From contig JAATVK010000081.1 in assembly GCA_014523485.1 (NCBI GenBank), forward strand, positions 1 to 6,780: a DNA stretch of 6,780 nucleotides, in the 5' to 3' direction. The stretch is from Nitrososphaerales archaeon TH5894 (lineage in GTDB: Archaea > Thermoproteota > Nitrososphaeria > Nitrososphaerales > Nitrososphaeraceae). The notes under the pieces were generated by a model. It saw nothing but the letters and a program-made list of their open reading frames with translations, was not told the origin of the DNA and ran no database searches. Below, piece after piece: positions 1 through 5,673 of the stretch; position 1 is the stretch's first letter, and each line of letters opens with the position of its first letter. The position numbers and the translations under genes are program-made.

Positions 1-107
1 ATTCTAAAAAATTGTCTTGGATTAATGGATTAGTGTGTCTATTGGAAGGTATATTTAATAAAAATGAGAAGGAATTTAGAAGCACAGGTTATGAATGGAT
101 ATTTTAA
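1..107 (+). CDS. C-terminal end of an unidentified protein (partial, runs in from the left edge)
   Basis: Reading from base 3, the frame is open for 34 codons and ends at TAA 105-107. The other two forward frames stop within the first 33 bases. The peptide is mixed in composition (three Trp, one Cys, several Glu/Lys) and ends in TGYEWIF, which looks more like a real globular C-terminus than translated AT-rich spacer. A T7 run (114-120) follows the stop within 7 bases, and a hairpin plus T-run lies further down at 224-258, as expected behind a + strand gene converging on the copper ATPase. The family is not recognised. A distant resemblance of GLVCLLEGIF to the last helix of V4R-type domains is too short to use. 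Confidence is limited by the length visible. Confidence 0.4.
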   Translation, partial: SKKLSWINGLVCLLEGIFNKNEKEFRSTGYEWIF

Positions 108-135
108 ATATAGTTTTTTTATTAAACCATTTTTG

Positions 136-184
136 TTTATATTCTATAAAATATTAACTTTTATATTCTATAAAATATTAACTT
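136..184. repeat. Perfect 24-bp tandem duplication
   Basis: Two identical 24-bp units lie head to tail at 136-159 and 160-183, and the next base (184) still matches. Each unit begins TTTATATTCTATAAA, itself an inverted repeat (TTTATA-TTC-TATAAA), and ends ATATTAACT. No mismatch separates the copies, so the duplication is recent or under selection. It lies between two convergent genes, so a promoter role is not obvious although the unit is TATA-like. Confidence 0.85.
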
Positions 185-223
185 AATCAGTAAAATTTGT
201 AGGTAGTTAAAATAATATGTATT

Positions 224-258
224 AGTAGTTAATCTTCACTTTAACTACTTCTTTTTTT
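224..258 (+). terminator. Hairpin plus T-run, likely terminator of the upstream + strand gene
   Basis: AGTAGTTAA (224-232) and TTAACTACT (241-249) form a perfect 9-bp inverted repeat around the 8-base loop TCTTCACT. It is followed by T-C-T7 (250-258). A further direct copy of GTAGTTAA at 203-210 could pair with the same downstream arm. The arrangement resembles an intrinsic terminator on the + strand. Archaeal termination depends mainly on the T-run, so the hairpin may instead protect the transcript end. Confidence 0.5.
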
Positions 259-267
259 AAAAAAAAA
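259..267 (-). terminator. T9 tract just after the copper ATPase gene
   Basis: On the minus strand a run of nine T follows the TGA stop (274-276) after six bases. Uninterrupted U-tracts are the core archaeal termination signal. It abuts the T7 run that serves the opposite strand (T7A9 at 252-267), so one short block probably ends both convergent transcripts. Confidence 0.55.
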
Positions 268-273
268 GCAAGC

Positions 274-2532
274 TCAATAAGCATTGTATCTTGGTTTGTA
301 TTTTCCAAGCAATAAAGAATTTGTCACTACAGTTACCGAGCTCATAGCCATTGCTAAGCCTGCAAGTATTGGAAGCCAACCAAATACACTTAGTCCAAAA
401 ACAGGCACTAATGCTCCAGCTGCTATCGGTATTAAACCAGTATTATATGCAAATGCCCAGAACAGATTCTGTTTTATCTTTGAAACAGTTTTTTTACCTA
501 AATCTAATGCAATTACGACATCTCCTATATCATCTTTTATTAATATTATTCCTCCTGTTTCTTTTGCTACATCGGTTCCAGAACCTATTGCAATACCTAA
601 ATCTGCTCTTGCCAATGCAGGTGCATCGTTAATCCCATCACCAACCATTGCAACAACTTTACCTTCTTGCGTCTTTAATTTAGCTATTACTTCTTCTTTT
701 TGATGAGGGATTACCTCTGCTATTACTCTGTTAATACCCAGCTTGGATGCTACTGCATTCGCAGTTCTCTCATTATCTCCAGTGAGCATTATTACTTCTG
801 TTCCTTTAGATTGCAAAGCTTTAATCGCACCTTTTGCATTTTCTTTTATAGTATCTGATAGTGCTATTATACCTGAAAGAGTATTATCTATTGCAACTAA
901 AATTGCAGTCTTACCTTCTTTTTCAAATGCAGCAAGTTTTGCATCTATGCTTTCAGTAATTGCAATCTTACTATCTTCCATCATCTTTCTATTGCCAATC
1001 ATAATGGTATGATTTGAATATGTTGCCTTGAGGCCATATCCTGCTATTGCCCCAAATGAATCGGGGTTAGTTATTGGAATACCATTTTCTTTAGCTTTTC
1101 TAATTATTGCCTGTGCTAAAGGATGCTCTGAACCTGATTCTGATATTGCTGCAAGTCTTAGTAATTCCTGGTCTCCAATATCTGTTAAAGTTACTATGTC
1201 AGTAACAGATGGTTTTCCTACCGTTAATGTACCAGTTTTATCAAAAACAATAGTATTAACTTTATTTGCTATTTCTATATGTTCCCCTCCTTTATACAAT
1301 ATTCCATTCTCGGCACCTCTTGCAGCTCCCATCATCAATGCAGCAGGAGTAGCAATCCCTAATGCACAAGGACATGCAATTATTATTACAGATACAAATG
1401 CAAGTATTGAATAGGTTAATCCTGCATTTCCTATAAAGTACCATCCCAAAAATACTCCTATTGCTATTATTACAATTGCGGGAACGAAATATTTAGCTAC
1501 TTGATCTACCATTCTTTCCAATTTTGCCTTTCCAGTTTTTGCTTCTTCAACTAATGTTATTATTTGAGATAAGACTGTGTCTTGTCCTACCTTTGTTGCT
1601 TTGACTTTAAGAAAACCATTCTTGTTAATTGTAGCACCTATTACCTCATCTCCTTTTGTCTTGTCTCTTGGAATACTCTCACCTGTTAAAGCTGATTCGT
1701 CAACAGAAGAATTTCCCTCAATTATTAAACCATCGGTTGGAACTCGTTCACCAGGTCTAATAAGCATTAGATCGCCTTCTTCAATTTGTTCTACTGGAAT
1801 TTCTATTTCTTTAAATTCCTTCTTTGTTATTGATTTTAATTTAGAATTATCAAAATTTACATTGCTTTGATAATTATTATTATTACTATGACTATTGTTG
1901 TTATTTTTTTTAATCACTTCTTTCTCCTTTTCTTCCATAAATACAGGTCTTAATACTTTCGCCGTCCTTGGCTTTAAGTCAAGTAATTTTCTTACAGCAT
2001 TGGAAGCCTTTTCCTTTGTTTTTGTTTCAAGTAATTTTCCAACTAAAATGAGTGTAATTATTATTGCAGACGTTTCAAAATATACAGCAGTAAATGGAAA
2101 ATAACCAGGAACAATAGTCACAATTGTACTATAAAGATAGGCAGCTGTAGTTCCTATAGCTATTAGAGTATCCATGTTAGATGCTTTAGCTTTAACTCCA
2201 TCCCAAAACCCTCTATAAAAGCGCCATCCAATCCAGAATTGTATTGGAGTTGCTAAAGCCAAAAGTATATAATTTGTATATTCCATCATCTCCATTGGAA
2301 AAGCATGTCCTATTTCAGGAATCATATGAGGTAAACTAAGGATAATTATTGGGATAGTAAGTGCTATACTTATAGTAACATGTATCTTTAATTTCTTTAA
2401 TGCTTTCTCCGGTTCTAGAAACTCATTTAAACATTGAGAGGAACAAAAATAGTAGGGTATTCTATCCTTGTTATGATGTATAGAATTTTCGTTTTCCTCT
2501 ACAAACATTCCACAAATTGGGTCTTTCGCCAT
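274..2532 (-). CDS. copA: Cu+-exporting P1B-1-type ATPase with N-terminal YHS domain
   Basis: ATP-driven efflux pump moving Cu+ (possibly Ag+) out across the cytoplasmic membrane. Residue numbers count from the upstream ATG at 2556. A YHS metal-binding domain (about 10-50; C15 in DPICGM, C38 and C42 in YYFCSSQC) replaces the usual HMA domain. Four membrane helices follow (about 58-79, 93-115, 128-149, 157-177), then the actuator domain with TGES (291-294), helices 5 and 6 with the CPC site (395-397), the phosphorylation motif DKTGT (D439), the nucleotide-binding HP (478-479) and GYG (506-508), TGDN (592-595), GDGINDAP (639-646), and last helices with N697-x6-YN (704-705) and MxxSS (736-740). 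These last motifs mark the Cu+ subgroup P1B-1. An Asn-rich insertion lies at about 204-247. I chose the second ATG, giving MAKDPICGM, because YHS proteins usually begin so and because a TATA-like box overlaps the first ATG; the longer form reaches 2556. Confidence 0.95.
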   Translation of the reverse strand: MAKDPICGMFVEENENSIHHNKDRIPYYFCSSQCLNEFLEPEKALKKLKIHVTISIALTIPIIILSLPHMIPEIGHAFPMEMMEYTNYILLALATPIQFWIGWRFYRGFWDGVKAKASNMDTLIAIGTTAAYLYSTIVTIVPGYFPFTAVYFETSAIIITLILVGKLLETKTKEKASNAVRKLLDLKPRTAKVLRPVFMEEKEKEVIKKNNNNSHSNNNNYQSNVNFDNSKLKSITKKEFKEIEIPVEQIEEGDLMLIRPGERVPTDGLIIEGNSSVDESALTGESIPRDKTKGDEVIGATINKNGFLKVKATKVGQDTVLSQIITLVEEAKTGKAKLERMVDQVAKYFVPAIVIIAIGVFLGWYFIGNAGLTYSILAFVSVIIIACPCALGIATPAALMMGAARGAENGILYKGGEHIEIANKVNTIVFDKTGTLTVGKPSVTDIVTLTDIGDQELLRLAAISESGSEHPLAQAIIRKAKENGIPITNPDSFGAIAGYGLKATYSNHTIMIGNRKMMEDSKIAITESIDAKLAAFEKEGKTAILVAIDNTLSGIIALSDTIKENAKGAIKALQSKGTEVIMLTGDNERTANAVASKLGINRVIAEVIPHQKEEVIAKLKTQEGKVVAMVGDGINDAPALARADLGIAIGSGTDVAKETGGIILIKDDIGDVVIALDLGKKTVSKIKQNLFWAFAYNTGLIPIAAGALVPVFGLSVFGWLPILAGLAMAMSSVTVVTNSLLLGKYKPRYNAY
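1855..1905 (-). repeat. AAT/AAC-rich low-complexity insertion within copA
   Basis: Residues 218-234 (numbered from the ATG at 2556) are mostly Asn with a few Ser, Gln and His. They are encoded by near-repeats of AAT and AAC, seen on the + strand as ATTATTATTATTACT. The tract sits inside about 44 extra residues between RTAKVLR and EIEIPVEQI, where P1B ATPases normally have only a short turn at the start of the actuator domain. It is probably a flexible cytoplasmic loop. The His and Asn could loosely bind metal, but nothing here shows it. Confidence 0.8.
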
Positions 2533-2550
2533 GCTATAGTAATATACAGG

Positions 2551-2562
2551 ATACATGTATAA
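2551..2562 (-). promoter_or_regulatory. TATA-like box and palindrome in front of copA
   Basis: On the minus strand TTATACAT (2562-2555) is centred about 26 bases before the ATG at 2532, the usual archaeal distance from TATA box to transcription start. That predicts a leaderless or nearly leaderless mRNA beginning at MAKDPICGM. The box overlaps the perfect palindrome ATACATGTAT (2551-2560). An alternative box, AATATAT near 2591-2597, would give a start near 2568 and a leader of about 35 bases. Confidence 0.45.
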
Positions 2563-2571
2563 GGACTAACC

Positions 2572-2585
2572 TTTACATTTGTAAA
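2572..2585 (-). promoter_or_regulatory. Cop-box-like operator TTTACAAATGTAAA upstream of copA
   Basis: Two perfect 6-bp half sites (TTTACA / TGTAAA) flank a 2-bp centre, 40 bases before the chosen ATG. The core TACAAATGTA fits TACANNTGTA, the operator bound by the copper repressor CopY in Firmicutes. A shortened relative, TACATGTA, lies at 2552-2559. The site is either just upstream of the proximal TATA-like box or between the distal box and its predicted start, so a bound protein could affect initiation. No CopY homologue is known to me in thaumarchaea, so the binding protein is unknown. Confidence 0.45.
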
Positions 2586-2692
2586 ACTGGATATATTGAG
2601 AGATATTTTATGCATCGAGTGCCATTTACCCTTATAAATATAGATGCTTTTATAATCAAAGAATTAATAATGTTGAACAATGAAACAAATAT

Positions 2693-2736
2693 GTCCCTCT
2701 ATTTTATTATTTATAATACATTTCACAAATAGGGAC
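2693..2736. repeat. Hairpin in the gap between copA and the exported protein gene
   Basis: GTCCCT-CT-ATTT (2693-2704) can pair with AAATAGGGAC (2727-2736): ten pairs with a 2-base bulge and a 22-base AT-rich loop. The GC-rich base of the stem stands out in this composition. On the minus strand it lies 28 bases beyond the stop at 2765, so it may be a 3'-end structure of that transcript. On the + strand it is followed by T-rich sequence (2741-2753), but no convincing + strand gene precedes it. Confidence 0.4.
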
Positions 2737-2764
2737 TGAATTTTTATTTTTATTCATCATTTTA

Positions 2765-3715
2765 TTATTTACAGGCACTATCTAATCTTGCACATACTTG
2801 ACTTATCTTAGATAAATCTGTTATTATTCTTTTTTCGCAATCTGAATTTTGATCAGGAAATTCATTAGAGGTAACACATCCAAAAAACATATCACCTGGT
2901 TCTATAAGACCCACTTCTGTATTTCTATCAAATGTAAATGGAATTGAAAGTTTTTCACTGTTACTTTTTTTATTTCCTTCTTTTTTTATCACATTTTGTG
3001 CATCAATTTTCTTAATTTGGTATTCACCTTTTATCATTGCTACTAAATACATATCGTTTATCTTTTTGTTATCATGTATAGGAACATCTATTCTTAAATT
3101 TACTTCTTTAGGAGTTTCTTTTGAGCTACTAGATGGACTACCATTATTTTTGTAAAGTATATTAGATTCGCTAAATTTTTTAAGTGTATAGAATAGTTTA
3201 ACTGTATCTTTATCAGTAGAAGTTAAACTAATATTCCCTTCATCACAATCATACAATGTAAGATTTGATTTTGAGTTAGCAGTATTCACTTTATCATCTA
3301 TTATATAACCACAGACATAATATTCATCGTCAAACATTACTTGGGAAATATCATTACTTTTATTAAATTTAAGATTAACCGTTAAAGAATTATCTTTTAT
3401 ATTTATTTTATCTTGACTCTCTTTCAAGTCGATATAAGTAGTCTGTCCTTCACCATTAAGATAAGCAACTAACTTTAAGCGATCGTAGTTTTTAATATTA
3501 ATATTATTTAAATTTATTTTTGTTTTTATAGTAGTTAAATCAGCAGCAGCAGCATCATTGTTCTTTTCATTTTTCTTACTATCATCATTATTATCATCCT
3601 GAGCGGTTATAGAAAAATTCTCATTATCAAACAATAATATAGATAATAATAACACTAAAATAGAAAATAATCCTAATCCTAAAATAAATTTATCATTATT
3701 AGATTTAAAATTCAA
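2765..3715 (-). CDS. Exported, membrane-anchored protein with duplicated Cys-pair domain, function unknown
   Basis: The family is not recognised. Residues 10-29 form one hydrophobic segment behind KSNNDK, a signal peptide or N-terminal anchor; cleavage near SITAQ (about 35-39) is possible. A charged Asn/Asp/Lys linker with AAAA (40-60) follows. The remainder reads as two related beta-rich units, about 61-160 and 204-295. Each starts with a strand such as KINLNN or RIDVPI, continues with RLKLVAYLNGE or DMYLVAMIKGE, then LTVNLKFNKS or LSIPFTFDRN, and ends in a Cys pair (C135/C157; C280/C293). A third pair, C308/C315, closes the protein. Six even-numbered cysteines outside the membrane suggest disulfides. 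NxS/T sequons occur, for example at 118, 151, 161 and 191. The start is TTG (3713-3715): an in-frame TAG lies 12 bases upstream, the next Met is residue 127, and a TATA box stands 26 bases before the TTG. Confidence 0.85.
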   Translation of the reverse strand: MNFKSNNDKFILGLGLFSILVLLLSILLFDNENFSITAQDDNNDDSKKNEKNNDAAAADLTTIKTKINLNNINIKNYDRLKLVAYLNGEGQTTYIDLKESQDKINIKDNSLTVNLKFNKSNDISQVMFDDEYYVCGYIIDDKVNTANSKSNLTLYDCDEGNISLTSTDKDTVKLFYTLKKFSESNILYKNNGSPSSSSKETPKEVNLRIDVPIHDNKKINDMYLVAMIKGEYQIKKIDAQNVIKKEGNKKSNSEKLSIPFTFDRNTEVGLIEPGDMFFGCVTSNEFPDQNSDCEKRIITDLSKISQVCARLDSACK

Positions 3716-3736
3716 TGGTACAACCTATTTAACAAA

Positions 3737-3745
3737 TAATATAAA
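3737..3745 (-). promoter_or_regulatory. TATA box of the exported protein gene
   Basis: Minus-strand TTTATATTA is centred 26 bases upstream of the TTG start codon at 3715. This is the standard archaeal spacing and implies a leaderless mRNA whose first codon is TTG. It is the main support for that start. Confidence 0.6.
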
Positions 3746-3838
3746 CAATAAGATTAAATTCACTTTGGGTATTCGTGAATAAATTTTAACTTTTATACAC
3801 ACAATAACTAAATTTTTTGTAACTTAATTTGGACGATT

Positions 3839-3862
3839 AAAAAATTGATATTCTAAAATATC
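3839..3862 (-). terminator. Hairpin plus T6, likely end of the corA transcript
   Basis: On the minus strand GATATT-TTAG-AATATC (3862-3847) forms a perfect 6-bp stem with a 4-base loop. AA and then T6 (3844-3839) follow. It lies about 70 bases beyond the corA stop and upstream of the next gene's promoter, so corA is probably transcribed alone. Confidence 0.45.
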
Positions 3863-3879
3863 CTTATAATTAATTTGAT

Positions 3880-3906
3880 ACTATTAAATAAACTTGATTT
3901 AATAGT
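3880..3906. repeat. 10-bp perfect inverted repeat behind corA
   Basis: ACTATTAAAT (3880-3889) and ATTTAATAGT (3897-3906) are exact inverted copies around the 7-base loop AAACTTG. The structure is 24 bases beyond the corA stop codon and about 20 bases before the hairpin/T6 terminator. It is probably part of the 3' untranslated region. A weak all-AT stem could also occur by chance in this composition. Confidence 0.4.
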
Positions 3907-3930
3907 TTTATACTTATAATCCATATGAAT

Positions 3931-4911
3931 TTAGAACTCAAGCCAACCCTTCTTTTTAAATCCATATATCATAGCTCCCGCAAGTATTATCGATAAAAGG
4001 ATAATGATTATAAAAGTTGTGTATGGTCCTAGAAGTAGTGTCGTATCTATTTCAAAACCTCCTCCTGGTAAAGTCACATTCATTCCATAATATGTTGCGA
4101 ATATTGTTGCAGGAATTGATAATGTGAAAAGTATGGTTAGAATTGCCAAAATTTTATTTGTCTTTTCAGCGCTAAGCATGTAGTCGGTATCTTTGAATAT
4201 TTCTATGGTCTCTTTTGATTCATCAAGGACTTCTATCACCTTGTCAATATGATCTTTTACATCGTCAAAATAAAGAGTGAGATCTTCTTCAGAGAACTTT
4301 TGGATTTCCCTACTAACAGTCAGTATTGTACGCTTTAGAGGATATACTAATCTCTTTAGAGTGGTTATCTCTCTTCTTAGAAGAGAGATCTCTTTTGCAA
4401 TAGCAATCCTCTCATTAAACACTAAATCTTCTATATCATCTAAATTACCTTCTACTTTTATTAACATATGAAGCAAATCATCTACCAGTAGATCTATAAT
4501 ACTGTGAAATAAGTATCCCGAAGAATTTCCCATAAATGAACTACGTTGATTTTGGTCGATTTTACAGATTTGGAATATCTCTGTTAAAGCTCTTAAATTC
4601 CCATGCTGAATTGTAATTAAATAATTATAACCTACAAATATTGCAAGTTGAGATGAACGTGGGAAGCCTTCCTTATTGTCCATTGTAGGAAAGTGGAGTA
4701 TTATAAATACATGATCTCCATAACGATCTACTTTAGGAATTTGAAGTTTCGATAGACAATCTTCAATATTAAGTTCATGAAAAGGATAATGGAGTTCGAG
4801 CATTTTCAGTTTTTCACGGGTAGGCTTTTCTATATTGATCCAAGTTAATTTCTCATTACTTATCCTTTCTATTCCTGATCTTTTTGGCAAATTATCCCCA
4901 TTCAATTTCAT
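3931..4911 (-). CDS. corA: CorA-family Mg2+/divalent cation transporter
   Basis: Homopentameric channel-type carrier for Mg2+ (some relatives carry Co2+, Ni2+ or Zn2+) in the cytoplasmic membrane. At 326 residues it has the normal CorA length. The N-terminal cytoplasmic alpha/beta domain (about 1-135) includes LTWINIEKPT, HELNIEDCL and DHVFIILHFP. Long helices at about 136-250 form the funnel stalk. Two C-terminal membrane helices follow at about 252-273 and 297-317. The family signature YGMN (275-278) closes the first of them, with the acidic periplasmic loop LPGGGFEID, and the tail KKKGWLEF is basic as expected. The start ATG gives MKLNGDN, and a TATA box about 43 bases upstream suits a short leader. 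Both neighbouring gaps exceed 200 bp, so it is probably monocistronic. Family assignment is firm; the ion preferred is not shown by sequence. Confidence 0.95.
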   Translation of the reverse strand: MKLNGDNLPKRSGIERISNEKLTWINIEKPTREKLKMLELHYPFHELNIEDCLSKLQIPKVDRYGDHVFIILHFPTMDNKEGFPRSSQLAIFVGYNYLITIQHGNLRALTEIFQICKIDQNQRSSFMGNSSGYLFHSIIDLLVDDLLHMLIKVEGNLDDIEDLVFNERIAIAKEISLLRREITTLKRLVYPLKRTILTVSREIQKFSEEDLTLYFDDVKDHIDKVIEVLDESKETIEIFKDTDYMLSAEKTNKILAILTILFTLSIPATIFATYYGMNVTLPGGGFEIDTTLLLGPYTTFIIIILLSIILAGAMIYGFKKKGWLEF

Positions 4912-4947
4912 AATAAAATAATACCCTGCTAATTAGTCACGGATACT

Positions 4948-4960
4948 CTATATATATTAA
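4948..4960 (-). promoter_or_regulatory. TATA box of corA
   Basis: Minus-strand TTAATATATATAG is centred about 43 bases before the ATG at 4911. A start about 25 bases downstream of the box would leave a leader of some 17 bases, unlike the leaderless layout predicted for the exported protein gene. The leader contains AGGG 12 bases before the ATG, too weak and distant to call a ribosome binding site. Confidence 0.5.
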
Positions 4961-4985
4961 CAATATCCACAAAATTGAATAAAGA

Positions 4986-5156
4986 TTAATTTTTATTGAA
5001 ATGGGTTAATTTGTTTGCTTGTTTATGGTGAAATTGAAAATAAATTGAATTTTCTAATAACTCATTTTCAGAAAAGATTTTATTATTTTTTACTATACTA
5101 AGATAATCAAATATATTGCTAAAAGAATTGATAAATCGTATGTGTTGCATCTTCAT
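4986..5156 (-). CDS. Possible 56-aa small protein, doubtful
   Basis: An ATG at 5154-5156 opens 56 codons ending in TAA (4986-4988); a second ATG lies two codons in. The product starts MKMQHIRFINSF, has an aromatic/hydrophobic first half (FSNIFDYLSIV) and a His/Lys/Asn-rich tail (FHHKQANKLTHFNKN). No family, signal peptide or membrane segment is recognised. It lies on the same strand as the decayed regulator, 97 bases downstream of it, and could be a small gene, a further remnant or chance. An open stretch of this size is not rare in AT-rich spacer with TAA-poor patches. No TATA box stands at a convincing distance. Confidence 0.2.
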   Translation of the reverse strand: MKMQHIRFINSFSNIFDYLSIVKNNKIFSENELLENSIYFQFHHKQANKLTHFNKN

Positions 5157-5252
5157 ACTTAAATGATTCCTTATTTTAAATTACAAAAATTAAATTCCCT
5201 AATTTGTTTTTCTGTTGGATGATCCAATAAGATTTAGTCATTAGATATATTT

Positions 5253-5552
5253 CTAAGACCATTTTATTATCCATCGAAGTAAATATAAAATTGATCAGAC
5301 TAATACTTGACCTATTTTGATCATTTTATATTCTACCCTTGGAAGTATCCACTTGTCTTTCTAATATTCTATCTTTTTCTAATTCCTTAAGTCTTCTAGT
5401 TGATATTTTACTACTATAACTTTCATAATCAATAATTCAATAAAGTCAAAATTCAAAGTTAAACTATATTTACTTCTCTCTTTAACGAGATTTGTAATTG
5501 TATCATTTGGAGATACACTTTTCTATGAGTACAACCAGTTATTACTTTTCAT
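5253..5552 (-). pseudogene. Decayed HxlR-family winged-helix transcription regulator
   Basis: HxlR proteins are small (about 100-110 aa) DNA-binding regulators, often beside redox or stress genes. Here ATG 5550-5552 and TAG 5253-5255 are in the same frame and span 99 codons, a full family length, but the reading is broken. From the start: a short N-terminus, TAG at 5523-5525, then SPNDTITNLVKERSKYSLTL and IELL. Near 5430-5436 the homology moves to another frame and reads SYSSKISTRRLKELEKDRIL followed by ERQVDTSKG, the typical recognition-helix/wing text. Near 5336-5340 it returns to the first frame with VEYKMIKIGQVLV, matching the conserved RVEYxLTxxGxxL strand. A TGA (5295-5297) then precedes SILYLLRWIIKWS, matching the last helix. 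That makes two compensating frameshifts plus two in-frame stops. The intact DCC-like gene starts divergently 121 bases away, the usual position for a target of such a regulator. Confidence 0.75.
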
Positions 5553-5636
5553 TTAACTTTAATCAATGTCCATACAAATTCTTATTGTTAGTTTTGAAAT
5601 TGTAAGTGTTAAATCCTATTTAAATTGTAAAAAAGA

Positions 5637-5645
5637 ATATTTAAG
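5637..5645 (+). promoter_or_regulatory. Probable TATA box of the DCC-like gene
   Basis: ATATTTAAG is centred about 33 bases before the ATG at 5674, predicting a start near 5665-5668 and a leader of under 10 bases. Another TATA-like string, TATAAATATATAG (5658-5670), is too close to the ATG to drive it unless a start inside the gene is used. Confidence 0.4.
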
Positions 5646-5673
5646 TACCTCGTAAACTATAAATATATAGAGA

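Noticed and set aside
284..2104. Several + strand ORFs of 69-139 codons opposite copA
   Set aside because: They are antisense shadows of the ATPase reading frame, rich in Ser/Ile/Leu as expected from its reverse complement.
2517..2732. 71-codon + strand ORF across the copA promoter and the hairpin
   Set aside because: It overlaps the antisense of the copA start and promoter-like elements, has no recognisable domain and no suitable promoter; chance is more likely.
4277..4471. 64-codon + strand ORF opposite corA
   Set aside because: It is antisense to the well-supported CorA stalk region and has no features of its own.
5215..5227. Small palindrome TTGGATGATCCAA downstream of the regulator remnant
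   Set aside because: It is a single short site with no gene start nearby to regulate; chance cannot be excluded.
5499..5517. TGTATC/GATACA dyad inside the regulator remnant
   Set aside because: It lies within former coding sequence; a 6-bp stem with a 7-base centre is weak evidence for an operator.
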